In this document: in pieces, positions 53,755 to 63,751 of the stretch | Numbering within the stretch: the first letter of the stretch is position 1 | Layout of the letters: each line of letters starts with the position of its first letter | Assembly: GCF_000373385.1 (NCBI RefSeq) | Contig: NZ_KB891332.1 | Coordinates: 109,206-173,205 of the forward strand | Direction: 5' to 3' | DNA from: Thiobacillus thioparus DSM 505 | GTDB lineage: Bacteria > Pseudomonadota > Gammaproteobacteria > Burkholderiales > Thiobacillaceae | Length of the DNA stretch: 64,000 bases | The notes under the pieces: model-generated | The model's input: the letters and a program-made list of their open reading frames with translations, nothing else | Database searches by the model: none | Told to the model about the DNA's origin: nothing | Made by a program: the position numbers and the translations under genes

Positions 53755-54603
53755 ATGAAATTACTGAGCTGGAACATCCAATGGGGGCGCGGCATGGACG
53801 GCCGCGTCGATCTCGCGCGCATCCTGCGGACCATCCGCAAGCTGGGCGATTTCGACGTCATCTGCCTGCAGGAAGTCGCGATCGATTTTCCTGGCCTGTC
53901 CGGCAGCCGCGGCGAGGACCAGGTCGCCGAATTGTCCGCCGGCCTGCCCGGCTATACGGCGGTTTATGGCGCAGCGACCGATGTGCCGGGCGGCCGCGGC
54001 GGCCGCAGCCAGTTCGGCAATGCCATCTTTTCGCGCCTGCCGGTCGGCCAGGTGTGGCGGCATCTGCTGCCGTGGCCGGCCGAGGCGGCGGTGCCCAGCA
54101 TGCAGCGCGTGCTGGTGGAAGCCGTGGTGACAAGCGATGTCGGGCCGCTACGCGTGCTGACCACCCACCTCGAGTACTACTCGCAACGCCAGCGCCAGGC
54201 CCAGATCGACGCCATCCGCCACCTGCATGCGGAAGCCTGGGCCCTATCCGGGCGGACGCCGATGCCGGAGGAGGCGGGCGGGTCCTTCGAGGTATTTCCC
54301 CGGCCTGCGCAGGCGCTGCTGTGCGGCGACATGAATTTTCCCGCCACCGCACCCGAGCGTGCACAAATTCTCGCCCCGTTTGCCGAGAGGACGCCGGGAT
54401 TTCACGATGCCTGGTCCATATTGCATCCTGGCGAAACGCACGCACCTACGGTCGGCATCCACCCGGTGGATTTCGTCAAGCAGCCCGAATGCTTCGATTT
54501 CGTCTTCCTCACCGAAGGACTGGCGGCCCGGCTCAAGGCGCACGGCATCGATGCCGCGACCGAGGCATCGGACCATCAGCCGGTGTGGGTGGAGCTGGTC
54601 TGA
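53755..54603 (+). CDS. Endonuclease/exonuclease/phosphatase family protein
   Basis: A 282-residue protein of the EEP (DNase I-like) fold. Motifs in order are LLSWNIQWG (Asn), DVICLQEV (metal-binding Glu), TTHLEYYS (His), CGDMNFP (Asp-x-Asn) and the final SDHQPVWVEL (Asp-His). All catalytic residues are present. There is no signal peptide, so it is cytoplasmic; the substrate (DNA, RNA or a phosphoester) cannot be told. ATG 53755 opens directly into the conserved core. It stands alone. Confidence 0.87.
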   Translation: MKLLSWNIQWGRGMDGRVDLARILRTIRKLGDFDVICLQEVAIDFPGLSGSRGEDQVAELSAGLPGYTAVYGAATDVPGGRGGRSQFGNAIFSRLPVGQVWRHLLPWPAEAAVPSMQRVLVEAVVTSDVGPLRVLTTHLEYYSQRQRQAQIDAIRHLHAEAWALSGRTPMPEEAGGSFEVFPRPAQALLCGDMNFPATAPERAQILAPFAERTPGFHDAWSILHPGETHAPTVGIHPVDFVKQPECFDFVFLTEGLAARLKAHGIDAATEASDHQPVWVELV

Positions 54604-54623
54604 CGGCTCACTGAGCGCCGGGA

Positions 54624-55193
54624 TTATTTCTTCACGTCGGCCGCGCCTTCATTGGTTTCGAACGCCTTCTCGGCTGCCGCCTTGGTGGCTTCCATGGCAT
54701 GGCGCGCCGCATCCCGGGTGTCTTCGGCGGCTTTCCGTGCGGCTGCCGCGCCGGATTGGGCCGCCTGCCTGGCGGACACCTCGGCTTTCTTCAGGGCGTC
54801 CTCGCTCGCAAGGGCGGCTTTTTTCGCGGAGTCTTCCACTTTCTGAGCGGCTTCGCGCGTTGCCGCCGTTGCTTTCCGGGTGGCCTCGGCGGCTTTGTGC
54901 GCAGCGAATTTAGCGGCCTTCTCGGCATTCTTTGCCGCCTGCCTGGCCGCTTCGGCGGCTTTCTGCGACGTGTTGCCGACAGCCAGTTCCGCTTTGTCCA
55001 TGGCCACTTTCGCGGCGTCCGCGGCTTTCTGCGCAGCCTCCTTGGCGTCCGCGGCCGTCTTCTTCGCGCTTTCTTCCGCTTTGTGCATGGAGGGTGACGC
55101 ACCTTCTGCGGGCTTGGTAGCGGGCGTGTCGGCGGCCCATGCATTCGTCCCGGCCACCAATGCAGACAAAATCAACCAGTTTTTCAGTTTCAT
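54624..55193 (-). CDS. Exported Ala/Lys-rich LEA-like helical repeat protein
   Basis: A 190-residue protein with signal peptide MKLKNWLILSALVAGTNAWA. The rest is one long amphipathic helix dominated by Ala, Lys, Glu and Asp (e.g. KAAEAARQAAKNAEKAAKFA, KAAEATRKATAATREAAQKV), with loose 11-residue periodicity as in LEA group 3 or apolipoprotein-like repeats. No catalytic motif, aromatic core or second Cys is visible. LEA-like proteins protect membranes and proteins during drying or osmotic shock; the role here is inferred. A strong AAGGAG SD precedes ATG 55193. Confidence 0.8.
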   Translation of the reverse strand: MKLKNWLILSALVAGTNAWAADTPATKPAEGASPSMHKAEESAKKTAADAKEAAQKAADAAKVAMDKAELAVGNTSQKAAEAARQAAKNAEKAAKFAAHKAAEATRKATAATREAAQKVEDSAKKAALASEDALKKAEVSARQAAQSGAAAARKAAEDTRDAARHAMEATKAAAEKAFETNEGAADVKK

Positions 55194-55324
55194 GAACTCT
55201 TCTCCTTGGATGTGGAGCCAGCTCCACGGGTTTGCCGGGATGCACGCGTGATCGGGTCTGTTGCCCGATACCACACAGACTTCGGCGGTGGCATAACGTT
55301 TCAAAACGGGAAGCCCAGGATGCG

Positions 55325-55933
55325 TCACGGATACGGCGCCAGTGTTGCGCCCGTGGGGCGATCCATCAGGTCGGCCGCTTGATCCACGTCCCGCACGATC
55401 CCGGGGTCGTCCACGTCGCAGCGCACGATCGCGTCGGGAAAGGCCGTGACGATCCGCCGTGCCCCTTCGTCGCCGGCCAGGGCCGAGAGCGGTTCACCCC
55501 ATTGCTTGGCGAAGCCCACCGGATGTCCCCGGCGCCCCCGGTACTCGGGGACCACGATGCTGCCCCCGTCACGCAGGGCCGCCGCCACGCGGCCGTAGCT
55601 GGCGGGTGCGATGAAAGGCATGTCCGCAAGAGCGATGAGCCAGCCGCCGGCATCCGGCGCGGCGCGGACGCCCGCCGCCAGGCTGTGGCCCATGCCCTGA
55701 AGGGACGCTGCGCTGACGATCAGTTCGAACCCTGCTGCGGCCAGCTGCTCCGCCAATACTGCGCTGCCCGGACGTACCACGGCGAGGACGCGATCGCAGG
55801 CCGGGCGCAGCCGGTGGGCGGCGGCCAACCCCATGGGCGTTCCGTCGGCCAGGGGATGCAGCAATTTGTCGCTGCCGAAGCGGCTGCCGCTGCCGGCAGC
55901 CAGGAGAATGCCAATGATGGGGCCTGGCGTCAT
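55325..55933 (-). CDS. MobA/MocA-like molybdenum cofactor nucleotidyltransferase
   Basis: A 202-residue NTP-transferase (MobA-like). The nucleotide motif is ILLAAGSGSRFGSDKLL, followed by the LADMPF magnesium-binding Asp region and GRRGHPVGF. Being last in a molybdenum hydroxylase operon, it most likely attaches CMP (MocA-type) to molybdopterin, since this hydroxylase family uses the cytosine dinucleotide cofactor; a general MobA role is less likely. The start is MTPGPIIG (55933), overlapping the end of xdhC; ATG 55954 is also possible. Confidence 0.83.
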   Translation of the reverse strand: MTPGPIIGILLAAGSGSRFGSDKLLHPLADGTPMGLAAAHRLRPACDRVLAVVRPGSAVLAEQLAAAGFELIVSAASLQGMGHSLAAGVRAAPDAGGWLIALADMPFIAPASYGRVAAALRDGGSIVVPEYRGRRGHPVGFAKQWGEPLSALAGDEGARRIVTAFPDAIVRCDVDDPGIVRDVDQAADLMDRPTGATLAPYP

Positions 55934-55938
55934 GCGGG

Positions 55939-56943
55939 TTAATCGATGCGGCAACCGGAACGGTCCGCTGCGGGTAGCCGTCCCGTTGCCGCGAAGGGCG
56001 GGAGACCGTTCTTGATCGCCGTGATCTCGGCGAGGATGGAGACGGCGATTTCCGGTGGCGTGCGGCTGCCGATGGGCAGGCCGACCGGGCCATGAAGCCG
56101 CGCCATCTCGGCCTCGGAGAGATCGAAATGTTGCAGCAGCCGTTCCCGGCGCCGGGCGTTGTTGGCGCGCGAGCCGAGCGCGCCGACGTAAAAGGCCGGC
56201 GACTTGAGCGCTTCCAGCAGCGCCATGTCGTCCAGCTTGGGGTCGTGGGTCAGGGCGACCACCGCGCTGCGGGGATCGAGTCCCAGTTCAATCACGGCGT
56301 TGTCCGGCATGCCCGCTATCAAGGCGGCGCCCGGAACATCCCAGCCGGCGCTGTATTCGACCCGCGGATCGCAGATCAGCACCTGGTAGTCCAGGGCCTG
56401 GGCCATCGAGGCGAGGTAGCGCGAGATCTGGCCGGCGCCGATGATCAGCAGGCGCCAGGCGGGGCCGTGCAGCGTGGTCAGGCAGCGCCCATCCCAACTG
56501 AGCTGGTCGCTGCGGCAGCCGTCGCGGACCGTTGCCGCGCCGCTGTCGAGGTCGATGCTGCGCAACGCCAACTGGCCGGCGGCGATGCGCCGGGCGAGGT
56601 CGTCCAGCGCGGCCATATCGGGTGCGGGTTCGATCACCAGCTCCACGACGCCGCCGCAGGGCAGGCCGAAGCGGCGCGCCTCGTCCGGGGTGACACCATA
56701 ACGCTGGACGAAAGGCTGCGCGCCGTGGAATTCGCCGGCTGCCATGCGGGCGATCAGGTCGTCCTCGATGCAGCCGCCGGATACCGAGCCCTGCACCCGG
56801 CCGTCATCGCGCAAGGCCATCCAGGCGCCCGGGGGACGCGGCGCCGAGCCCCAGGTGCGGGCCACGGTGACGAGGACGCAACGGTGTCCATCGGCCGCCC
56901 AGTTGCGGACCGCCGCCAGCACCTCGCTGTCCTGGCTGTCCAT
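55939..56943 (-). CDS. xdhC: XdhC/CoxI-family molybdenum cofactor insertion protein
   Basis: A 334-residue chaperone. The N-terminal XdhC/CoxI domain has [39 protein letters not shown] and [15 protein letters not shown]. The C-terminal Rossmann domain has [30 protein letters not shown] and [10 protein letters not shown] ... [14 protein letters not shown]. XdhC proteins bind and sulfurate Mo cofactor and insert it into xanthine dehydrogenase-family enzymes. ATG 56943 starts just after the iorB stop (two-base gap), so it probably serves IorB. Confidence 0.9.
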   Translation of the reverse strand: MDSQDSEVLAAVRNWAADGHRCVLVTVARTWGSAPRPPGAWMALRDDGRVQGSVSGGCIEDDLIARMAAGEFHGAQPFVQRYGVTPDEARRFGLPCGGVVELVIEPAPDMAALDDLARRIAAGQLALRSIDLDSGAATVRDGCRSDQLSWDGRCLTTLHGPAWRLLIIGAGQISRYLASMAQALDYQVLICDPRVEYSAGWDVPGAALIAGMPDNAVIELGLDPRSAVVALTHDPKLDDMALLEALKSPAFYVGALGSRANNARRRERLLQHFDLSEAEMARLHGPVGLPIGSRTPPEIAVSILAEITAIKNGLPPFAATGRLPAADRSGCRID

Positions 56944-56945
56944 GC

Positions 56946-59147
56946 TCAGGCGGCCAGTTCGGCGGGGTTGAACGGCATGCGCGTCAGATGCTTGCCGGTG
57001 GCGGCGGCGATGGCGTTGGCCACGGCCGGCGCCGCGGGCGGCACGCCGGGCTCGCCGATGCCGCTCGGCGCGGCGGCCGACGGCACGATATGCACCTCCA
57101 CCACCGGCATTTCGTGGATGCGCAACGGCGGATAGCCGTCGAAGTTGCCCTGCTCCACGCGGCCTTCCTTGAGCGTGATCTCGCCGTGCAAGGCGGCGGA
57201 CAGGGCAAAGCCGATGGCGCCTTGCACCTGCGCGCGGACGTTGTCCGGGTTGATGGCGATGCCGCAATCCACCGCGCAGACGATGCGGTCGACCTTGATG
57301 CTGCCGTCCTTGCCGACCGTCACCTCGGCCACCTGGGCGACGTAGGAGTTGAACGATTCATGCACCGCCACGCCGCGGCCGCGGCGCTCGCCCGGCTTGC
57401 CGGCCTTGAGCGGGCCGCCCCAGCCGGCTTTCTCGGCCGCGAGCTTGAGCACGCCGGCATGGCGCGGATGACCGGGCAGCAACGCCAGCCTCAGCGCCAC
57501 CGGATCCGTGCCCATGGCCCCGGCCACCTGGTCGAGGAAGGTTTCGGTGGAGTAGGCCGTGTGGGACGAGCCGACCGAACGCCACCACAGTACCGGAACC
57601 GGGATGTCCTTCGGGGTGTGGAGGTCCACCTTCATGTTGGGAATGGCGTAGGGCAGGTTGGCGGCGCCTTCCACCGACACCTGGTCGATGCCGTCCTTGA
57701 CCAGGTTCTTCTCGAACGCGGTGCCGGCCACGATGGACTGGCCCACCAGGCGATGGCGCCAGCCGGTCAGCCGGCCCTTGTCGTCCAAGGCAGCCTCCAG
57801 CGCGTGATGAAACAGCGGCCGGTAATAGCCTGCGCGCATGTCGTCCTCCCGCATCCACACCAGTTTCACCGGTGCGCGGCCGTCGATGGCCTTGACGATG
57901 TGGGCGGCCTCCAGCACGTAATCCGAGTGGCTGCTGGCGCGCCGGCCGAAGCTGCCGCCGGCATACAGCATGTGGATGGTCACCTGTTCCGGCTTGAGGC
58001 CGAACAGGCCGGCCAGCGCGTACTGGTCGCCGGTCTGCATCTGCTCGCCGTTCCAGACTTCGCAGCCATCGCCGCCGAGCCGGATCACGCAATTCATCGG
58101 CTCCATGGCGGCATGCGCCAGATAGGGGAAATCGTAGCTCGCGCGAACGACCCGGGCGGCCTTGCCGAAGGCCTGGTCCGCGTCGCCGCTCTGGTGTGCG
58201 ACGAGCCCCGGGGTCTTGGCCAGCTCCCGGTAGCGGGCGAATATCTCCTCGCTGCCGAGCGTGAAGGCCTGGCTTTCGTCCCAATTCACCGAAAGGGCGT
58301 CGCGCCCCTTCTTTGCGCTCCAGGTATCGCTCGCCAGCACGGCCACCCCTTGGGGGATCTGCACCACGTCCACCACGCCTTTCACTGCCTTGGCGCGGCG
58401 GGCGTCGAAGGATTTGACCGTGGCGCCGAAGCGAGGCGGGTGGGCCACCACCGCGACCAGCATGCCCGGCAACTGCACGTCCTGGGTGAAGCGGGCCTGG
58501 CCGTTGGTCTTGTCGGCGCTGTCCTTGCGTTTCACCTGCTTGCCGATCAGGCGGAAATCCTTGGGGTCCTTCAGCTTCAGGTCGGTGGGCACGGGCAGCG
58601 TTGCCGCGTCCACGGCCAGCTCGCCGAAGCTGGCGCGGTGCTTCGACTTCGTATGGCTGAGCACGCCGTCGCGCACCATGATCTCGGCGGCAGGCACGTT
58701 CCATTTGATGGCCGCCGCGCTGACCAGCATGGCGCGCCCGGCTGCGCCAGCCTTGCGCATCTGTTCCCAGGAGTTGGCCATCGCAGTGCTGCCGCCGGTG
58801 CCCTGCGCCGGGCCCCAGAACAGGTTGTTGTAGCGCTTGGCGTCAGCTGGCGCCCCCTCGACGCGTACCGTGTTCCAGTCCGCGTCCAGTTCATCGGCGA
58901 GGATGGTGGCGAGCCCGGTATAGGTGCCCTGGCCCATTTCCAGGTGCTTGGACAACACCGTGACAGTGTTGTCGGTGCCGATGCGGAGGAAGGCATTGGG
59001 CTCGAAATGGATCGGCCCGACCGCGCCTTCCCCGGCCTTGCCGGGACCGGCTACCGGAGCGGCGAGGGCGGGCAGACAGAAGCCGAGCGTGAGGCCGGCG
59101 CTGCCCTGCAGGAAACGACGGCGGCTGAGGTTTTCGATCGTGTTCAT
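56946..59147 (-). CDS. iorB: Molybdenum hydroxylase large subunit (IorB-like isoquinoline/aldehyde oxidoreductase)
   Basis: A 733-residue protein. A Tat signal ([11 protein letters not shown]) indicates folded export. The Mo-binding architecture of the xanthine dehydrogenase family follows, with [36 protein letters not shown] and the [13 protein letters not shown] block. Near the C-terminus [17 protein letters not shown] carries the catalytic Glu. IorB-type enzymes hydroxylate N-heterocycles or aldehydes; the substrate is unknown. The frame continues upstream to 59840 through iorA, but [12 protein letters not shown] with AGGAG upstream is the real start. iorA lies directly upstream. Confidence 0.9.
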   Translation of the reverse strand: MNTIENLSRRRFLQGSAGLTLGFCLPALAAPVAGPGKAGEGAVGPIHFEPNAFLRIGTDNTVTVLSKHLEMGQGTYTGLATILADELDADWNTVRVEGAPADAKRYNNLFWGPAQGTGGSTAMANSWEQMRKAGAAGRAMLVSAAAIKWNVPAAEIMVRDGVLSHTKSKHRASFGELAVDAATLPVPTDLKLKDPKDFRLIGKQVKRKDSADKTNGQARFTQDVQLPGMLVAVVAHPPRFGATVKSFDARRAKAVKGVVDVVQIPQGVAVLASDTWSAKKGRDALSVNWDESQAFTLGSEEIFARYRELAKTPGLVAHQSGDADQAFGKAARVVRASYDFPYLAHAAMEPMNCVIRLGGDGCEVWNGEQMQTGDQYALAGLFGLKPEQVTIHMLYAGGSFGRRASSHSDYVLEAAHIVKAIDGRAPVKLVWMREDDMRAGYYRPLFHHALEAALDDKGRLTGWRHRLVGQSIVAGTAFEKNLVKDGIDQVSVEGAANLPYAIPNMKVDLHTPKDIPVPVLWWRSVGSSHTAYSTETFLDQVAGAMGTDPVALRLALLPGHPRHAGVLKLAAEKAGWGGPLKAGKPGERRGRGVAVHESFNSYVAQVAEVTVGKDGSIKVDRIVCAVDCGIAINPDNVRAQVQGAIGFALSAALHGEITLKEGRVEQGNFDGYPPLRIHEMPVVEVHIVPSAAAPSGIGEPGVPPAAPAVANAIAAATGKHLTRMPFNPAELAA

Positions 59148-59158
59148 CGCGGGGTCTC

Positions 59159-59617
59159 CTAGGCGAGGGCCTTGGCGGCTTCGTGGATGGCCGCCCGGAT
59201 GCGGACGTAGGTCGCACAGCGGCACAGGTTGCCGGACATGGCGTTGTCGATGTCGTTGTCGCTGGGCCTGCGGTTCTGGCGCAGCAGCGACACCGCGCTC
59301 ATGATCTGCCCGGACTGGCAGTAGCCGCACTGGACCACGTCGAGCTTGCGCCACGCGTCCTGCACCGCCTTGCCGACACGGTCCCTGTCCACCGCTTCGA
59401 TGGTGGTGATCCTGCGGCCGGCCACCGCCGACACCGGGGTCACGCAGGACCGCATCGGCGCGCCATCCACCTGCACCGTGCAGGCGCCGCAGAGGGCCTG
59501 GCCGCAGCCGTATTTGGTGCCGGTCAGGTGCAGCGTGTCGCGCAGCGCCCACAGCAGCGGGGTGTCGGGCGCCACGTCGAGTTGATGTTGTTTGCCATTC
59601 ACGTCGAGTTTGATCAT
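59159..59617 (-). CDS. iorA: Molybdenum hydroxylase [2Fe-2S] small subunit (IorA-like)
   Basis: A 152-residue two-cluster ferredoxin-type subunit. The N-terminal plant-type [2Fe-2S] site uses C38, C43, C46 and C58 ([13 protein letters not shown] ... MRSC). The second cluster uses C97, C100, C132 and C134 (CGYCQSGQ ... GNLCRC). It passes electrons from the Mo centre of IorB. It has no signal peptide, so export must be as a complex with Tat-tagged IorB. The gene starts the iorA-iorB-xdhC-mocA operon; upstream is a divergent 260-base region before the GGDEF-EAL gene. Confidence 0.93.
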   Translation of the reverse strand: MIKLDVNGKQHQLDVAPDTPLLWALRDTLHLTGTKYGCGQALCGACTVQVDGAPMRSCVTPVSAVAGRRITTIEAVDRDRVGKAVQDAWRKLDVVQCGYCQSGQIMSAVSLLRQNRRPSDNDIDNAMSGNLCRCATYVRIRAAIHEAAKALA

Positions 59618-59878
59618 GGGCAGGACTCCTCAGCGATGGATGAAGCCGGTCACGGCGCCCCAGGTGATGGAACGACGGCCGTATGCGGAAGCGATACTCA
59701 TCGATTCTAGACCATGGAAAATCCGTCGGAGGCGCTGCGTCTGAAAGGGTATGGGCGGCCCGGCGCGGCGCCTGTATCGGCTGGCCGATACCCGGAAAAT
59801 GACGGCGGTTGGGCGGCCATCGCGTTTCCGGCCTAAACACTTGGCCATGCCTGCCGCTATAGCCTTACTCGCAAAATA

Positions 59879-62188
59879 ATGAACTCCGTATCGAGGATGC
59901 CCTCACGCTCCCCCTTTTCCCGTCTCTTGCGGCGTGCTTTCTACGCATTCGTGGCTTCAGGGCTGCTTGGCTTCGTGGCGCTCGGCATCATCAGCTGGGA
60001 CCGGGAGCAGGCGGACGAACGGAAGAATCTGTCCGTCCTTTCCGGATTTCTGGCGTCTGCAACCCAGGCCTTCTTCGACGATCTGGGCCATGGCCTCGAT
60101 CCGCTCGGCCAATTGCTGCAGCGGATCGATGTAATCAACCACCCCGAGGCGGCCCGCGCCTCCCTGGAAAAATTCCAGAAGCGCTATCCCCAGGTCGGCG
60201 CCATGGCGGTCCTCGATCCGGGCGGCCGGATGCTGATCAATACGGCCTTGCCGCCGGGTGCCCCGCTGCCGGATTACCGGCACACGACGGATTACATGGC
60301 CCCTTTCCAGGCGGCACTGGACGACCCCGGGCTGTATACGATCGGCCGCCCCGAATACGGCCAGGTCATCGGTGAGTGGCGCTTCCCGTTCCGCTACACC
60401 ATGCGGGACGAACAGGGGCGGGCGCTGTTCATGATCCAGGCAGCCATTCCCCTGGGAACGGGCATGCATTTCCTGCGCAACCTGTCGCTGCCGTCGAATA
60501 GCCTGGTCGGCATCCTGCGCGAGGACGGGTTCCAGCAGGCCCGCTGGCCCGTGGACAACCCCGACAAAGTCTACGGCCGCCCCCTGAACGGCCCGCTCAT
60601 CAAGACGATCCACGCGCAGCCCGGCCTGCGTCATGGCTATTTCACCGGCTTTTCGCCCTGGATGTACACGGAACAGCAACGGCTGGGCGCCTACAGCCAC
60701 CTCGCCACGCTGCCCATGTATGCCTATGTGTCGATTCCCTACGGCCATATCTGGAACAAATGGTGGGAACACAACAGTCCGGTTCTCGGCGTGTTCCTGG
60801 TCTTCGTGGCCATCTTCGGCGCCATTTCCTACTGGGTCAGGATTCACGAGCGGCAACACAGCGACGAACTCCTGAGCCAGGCGCGGCGCGATTCGCTGAC
60901 GGGGCTCACCAACCGTGCAGGCGCGGAAGAGCTTCTGGAGCACCAGATACGGGCCGCCAAGGAAAGCGGCCGATCTTTCTCGATCATGTTTTTCGACCTC
61001 GATCGATTCAAGGACATCAACGACACGCTCGGGCACGGCATCGGCGACCAGCTCCTGGCCGAAGTCGGCAAACGGACGGCCGCCACGCTGCGTCATCACG
61101 ACATGCTGGCGCGCCTGGGCGGCGACGAGTTCCTGATCATCCTGCCCGACTGCCCGCCCGCCGCCGCCACCCGGACGGCGCAACGCCTGATCGTGGTATT
61201 CGAGGCGCCGTTCCAGGTGGCCGAGCATCGATTAAAAATGTCCTGCAGCATCGGCCTGGCCTTCTTCCCCGACCACGGCACCGACCGCGAGACATTGCTC
61301 AAGCATGCCGACACGGCCATGTACGAGGCGAAGCGCCTGGGCCGCAGCGGCTTTGCCTGCTTCGAAGCAGGCCTCGGCGAACGGCTGCAGCAGCGGTTGA
61401 CGCTCGAAGCGAAAATGCGCGACGCGCTGGTCAAACAGCAGTTCCGGCTCCACTACCAGCCGATCGTCGACCTGGAATCGGGCCGGGTCCTCTGCGCCGA
61501 AGCCCTGCTGCGCTGGCGCGACACCGACGGCGTCGAGCACCATCCCGCCCAGTTCATTCCGGTCGCCGAGGAGTCCGGGCTCATCCTGCCGCTGGGGGAA
61601 TGGGTATTGAAAATCGCCTGTGCGCAGGCCAAGGCATGGCTCGACCAGGGATTCGATCTGAGCATGGCGGTCAACCTTTCCACGCGCCAGTTCCAGGATC
61701 CGGACCTGCTGGGCAAGGTCACATCCGTCATTGGCGGGTGCCACCTGCCGCCGTCGCGCCTGGAGCTGGAAATCACCGAAGGCGCCGCGATGCTGGATGC
61801 GGAATCCAGCGTGGAAGTGCTCGGCGCCCTCAAGCGCATCGGCGTTCGCATCGCCATCGACGACTTCGGAACGGGCTACTCGTCGCTGAGCTATCTGAAA
61901 CGCCTGCCCGCCGACACCATTAAGATCGACAAGAACTTCGTCGACGGCGTGGCCGACGAATCGGAAGACCGGGCCATCGTTCGCTCCATCATCGCATTGG
62001 CCCACGCCCTCGACAAAGGCACGATCGCCGAAGGCATCGAGACGGAAGAACAGAAGCGGGCGCTGGAAAAGGCCGGTTGCCACATGGGGCAGGGCTATCT
62101 GTTCAGCCGCCCGCTTCCTGCGGAGGAATTTCAGTCACTGCTGGCAGCGGCGAGGGATTCGAACCTGACGACTACGTACGCTACGTGA
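59879..62188 (+). CDS. Membrane GGDEF-EAL protein with periplasmic sensor region
   Basis: A 769-residue two-helix membrane protein. TM1 is at about 20-40 and TM2 at about 300-320. Between them lies a periplasmic region of about 260 residues resembling a double-Cache sensor (VGAMAVLDPGGRMLINT ...). The cytoplasmic part has a GGDEF domain with intact GGDEF near residue 414 and an EAL domain with AEALLRW near 540, NLSTRQFQD, DDFGTGYSS and KIDKNFVDG. Both activities are formally possible; which dominates cannot be told. It stands next to the integron and is divergent from iorA. Confidence 0.9.
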   Translation: MNSVSRMPSRSPFSRLLRRAFYAFVASGLLGFVALGIISWDREQADERKNLSVLSGFLASATQAFFDDLGHGLDPLGQLLQRIDVINHPEAARASLEKFQKRYPQVGAMAVLDPGGRMLINTALPPGAPLPDYRHTTDYMAPFQAALDDPGLYTIGRPEYGQVIGEWRFPFRYTMRDEQGRALFMIQAAIPLGTGMHFLRNLSLPSNSLVGILREDGFQQARWPVDNPDKVYGRPLNGPLIKTIHAQPGLRHGYFTGFSPWMYTEQQRLGAYSHLATLPMYAYVSIPYGHIWNKWWEHNSPVLGVFLVFVAIFGAISYWVRIHERQHSDELLSQARRDSLTGLTNRAGAEELLEHQIRAAKESGRSFSIMFFDLDRFKDINDTLGHGIGDQLLAEVGKRTAATLRHHDMLARLGGDEFLIILPDCPPAAATRTAQRLIVVFEAPFQVAEHRLKMSCSIGLAFFPDHGTDRETLLKHADTAMYEAKRLGRSGFACFEAGLGERLQQRLTLEAKMRDALVKQQFRLHYQPIVDLESGRVLCAEALLRWRDTDGVEHHPAQFIPVAEESGLILPLGEWVLKIACAQAKAWLDQGFDLSMAVNLSTRQFQDPDLLGKVTSVIGGCHLPPSRLELEITEGAAMLDAESSVEVLGALKRIGVRIAIDDFGTGYSSLSYLKRLPADTIKIDKNFVDGVADESEDRAIVRSIIALAHALDKGTIAEGIETEEQKRALEKAGCHMGQGYLFSRPLPAEEFQSLLAAARDSNLTTTYAT

Positions 62189-62540
62189 GGGGTGCGCTTG
62201 GAACCAACCCTGACTGTTCTACGCGTTCAGCGCGTTCTTAGGCGTTAACGAAAATCTGGAATCCAGTGTGCTTAGTGGCCGTAAGACTGAGTGACTGTAT
62301 CCGGCCAATGGCTGATTGGTGCGGTACCCGTGGAGGTCTGCTGTTCGGCCTTTGCTGCCGGTCATAGGTCGAGCGGAGGGAGTCCGCTCTGAATTGATGA
62401 GCGGACATCCGCCTGCGGCATCTTTAACGTACGCAGTTTGCCGTTGGGAATGCGGACTTCCAGGCCGTTGTTCCCGCCAAACCCTCGCCGGTAAAGTGGC
62501 AGGGGCAGCGCAAAGGAGCCGGACGCGCCGCCATTGCCGA
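62189..62540. other. Non-coding stretch between the GGDEF-EAL gene and intI
   Basis: 352 bases with no gene. A GAGCGGA/TCCGCTC hairpin lies at 62371-62389, and several GCGGAC fragments follow, like degraded intergenic repeats. It lies downstream of intI, so it should not hold cassettes; no attC-like site was found. Confidence 0.4.
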
Positions 62541-63488
62541 TCAGTCCTCCAGATTGTCGAAGGGGCTCACCACCTTGCGGGTGGCCTCCAGCACATGCGT
62601 ATAGATCATCGTCGTCTGTAAGCTACGGTGCCCCAGCAGCAATTGAATGGTGCGAATGTCTGTGCCGGAGGCAAGCAAATGCGTCGCGAATGAATGGCGG
62701 AGCGTATGCACACTTGCGTGTTTGTGGATTTCTGCGCTTCGAACTGCCAAGCGAAAGGCCCGTTGCACGGTCGTATCCGAGGTGTGCCAGCGCGCCAGAC
62801 GCCCTTGATCGCCCCACGGCCGCTGGACCGAGGAGGGGAAGACGAACTGCCAAGCCAGCGATGAAGAAGCTGAAGGATACTTGCGCGCCAGCGCGCCCGG
62901 CATTGGTGCCAGCCCCGCCCCGTGCGACAGATCCGTCTTATGCAGCGCGGCCACCCGCAATAGGTGTTGCTGCAGCGGCTCACGCAGGCGGCTGGGTAAT
63001 ACCGTAGTCCGGTCCTTGCCGCCCTTGCCGCTGCGCACCGACAGGCTGCCAGCAGCCAGATCGATATCCTTCACCCGCAGCGTCACACATTCCTGGACCC
63101 GCAGGCCTGCGCCATAAATCAACTCTGCCATGAGGCGTGGTGTCCCGGACATGTGTGATAGCACTGCCCTGACTTCATCGCGGGTTAGTACGACAGGCAC
63201 ACGATGAAGTCTCTGCACCCGTTTTAGTCCCACCATCCGCCCGAGCGGTTTCTCCAGTACGGCCTCATACAAGAACACCAGGGCGTTGAGCGCCTGCGTC
63301 TGGGTCGAAGCCGACACCTGGCGCACCGTGGCCAAATGGTTCAGGAAGGCCTCGACATCTTGTGCGCCGAGTGCGCCGGGGTGGCACTTGTCATGAAAAT
63401 AGATGTACTGCCGAATCCAGTATCGGTAACTCTCCTCCGTGCGTGGGCTGTAGTGGCGCCGCCGGCAGAGCGTGGCTACCAGATCCAT
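62541..63488 (-). CDS. intI: Integron integrase IntI
   Basis: A 315-residue tyrosine recombinase. Catalytic residues are Arg130 (YGAGLRVQE), His261 and Arg264 ([12 protein letters not shown]), His287 (LLGHRSL) and Tyr296 (MIYTHV). It carries the extra segment between the two catalytic boxes that distinguishes integron integrases from XerC/D ([22 protein letters not shown] ... [16 protein letters not shown]). The final YTHVLE and the extension of about 16 residues also fit IntI. Oriented divergently from the cassettes as in every integron. It inserts and excises gene cassettes between attI and attC. Confidence 0.92.
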   Translation of the reverse strand: MDLVATLCRRRHYSPRTEESYRYWIRQYIYFHDKCHPGALGAQDVEAFLNHLATVRQVSASTQTQALNALVFLYEAVLEKPLGRMVGLKRVQRLHRVPVVLTRDEVRAVLSHMSGTPRLMAELIYGAGLRVQECVTLRVKDIDLAAGSLSVRSGKGGKDRTTVLPSRLREPLQQHLLRVAALHKTDLSHGAGLAPMPGALARKYPSASSSLAWQFVFPSSVQRPWGDQGRLARWHTSDTTVQRAFRLAVRSAEIHKHASVHTLRHSFATHLLASGTDIRTIQLLLGHRSLQTTMIYTHVLEATRKVVSPFDNLED

Positions 63489-63751
63489 GAGGCGGGGACG
63501 GGGTGTGGGCTGACCCCATGATGTTCGCTCCTATGAGTGGTGACAGAGAAAAAGTTGGAACATAATCTGTCAAGCCAGAAGACGACAGTGCTGGGTCCGC
63601 CTTTTCATACTGTAATAGACGGACACAGAAAACCAAACATCATTGATTATCATGGGGATAAGGGTGATTTGATGGCGTCCGTATTATTAAAAATGTCCGG
63701 ACCGATGGGTCCGTCTAATCACTGTTAGCTCTCACCAACCAAGGCCAAAGA
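63489..63751. promoter_or_regulatory. Candidate integron attI and cassette-promoter region
   Basis: A 263-base AT-richer gap between the intI start and the first cassette gene. A likely recombination point is GTTAGCT at 63724-63730 (G/TTRRRY-like, one mismatch), 22 bases before the cassette ATG. Before it lie an inverted pair TAGACGGAC (63616-63624) / GTCCGTCTA (63709-63717), repeated GGGTCCG (63594, 63707), and a hairpin CGGACC-gatg-GGTCCG (63698-63713) as possible integrase-binding structure. The exact attI boundaries cannot be proven from one sequence. Confidence 0.55.

Noticed and set aside
62189..62540. Insertion-sequence remnant
   Set aside because: Short GCGGAC fragments and one hairpin only; no transposase frame, terminal repeats or target duplication.
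63567..63628. LexA box upstream of intI
   Set aside because: CTGT and ACAG occur at 63567/63585 and 63610/63625, but the gaps are 14 and 11 bases instead of eight.
63537..63728. 63-codon open frame between intI and the first cassette
   Set aside because: It lies across the candidate attI, has no SD or conserved features, and ends at the presumed recombination site.
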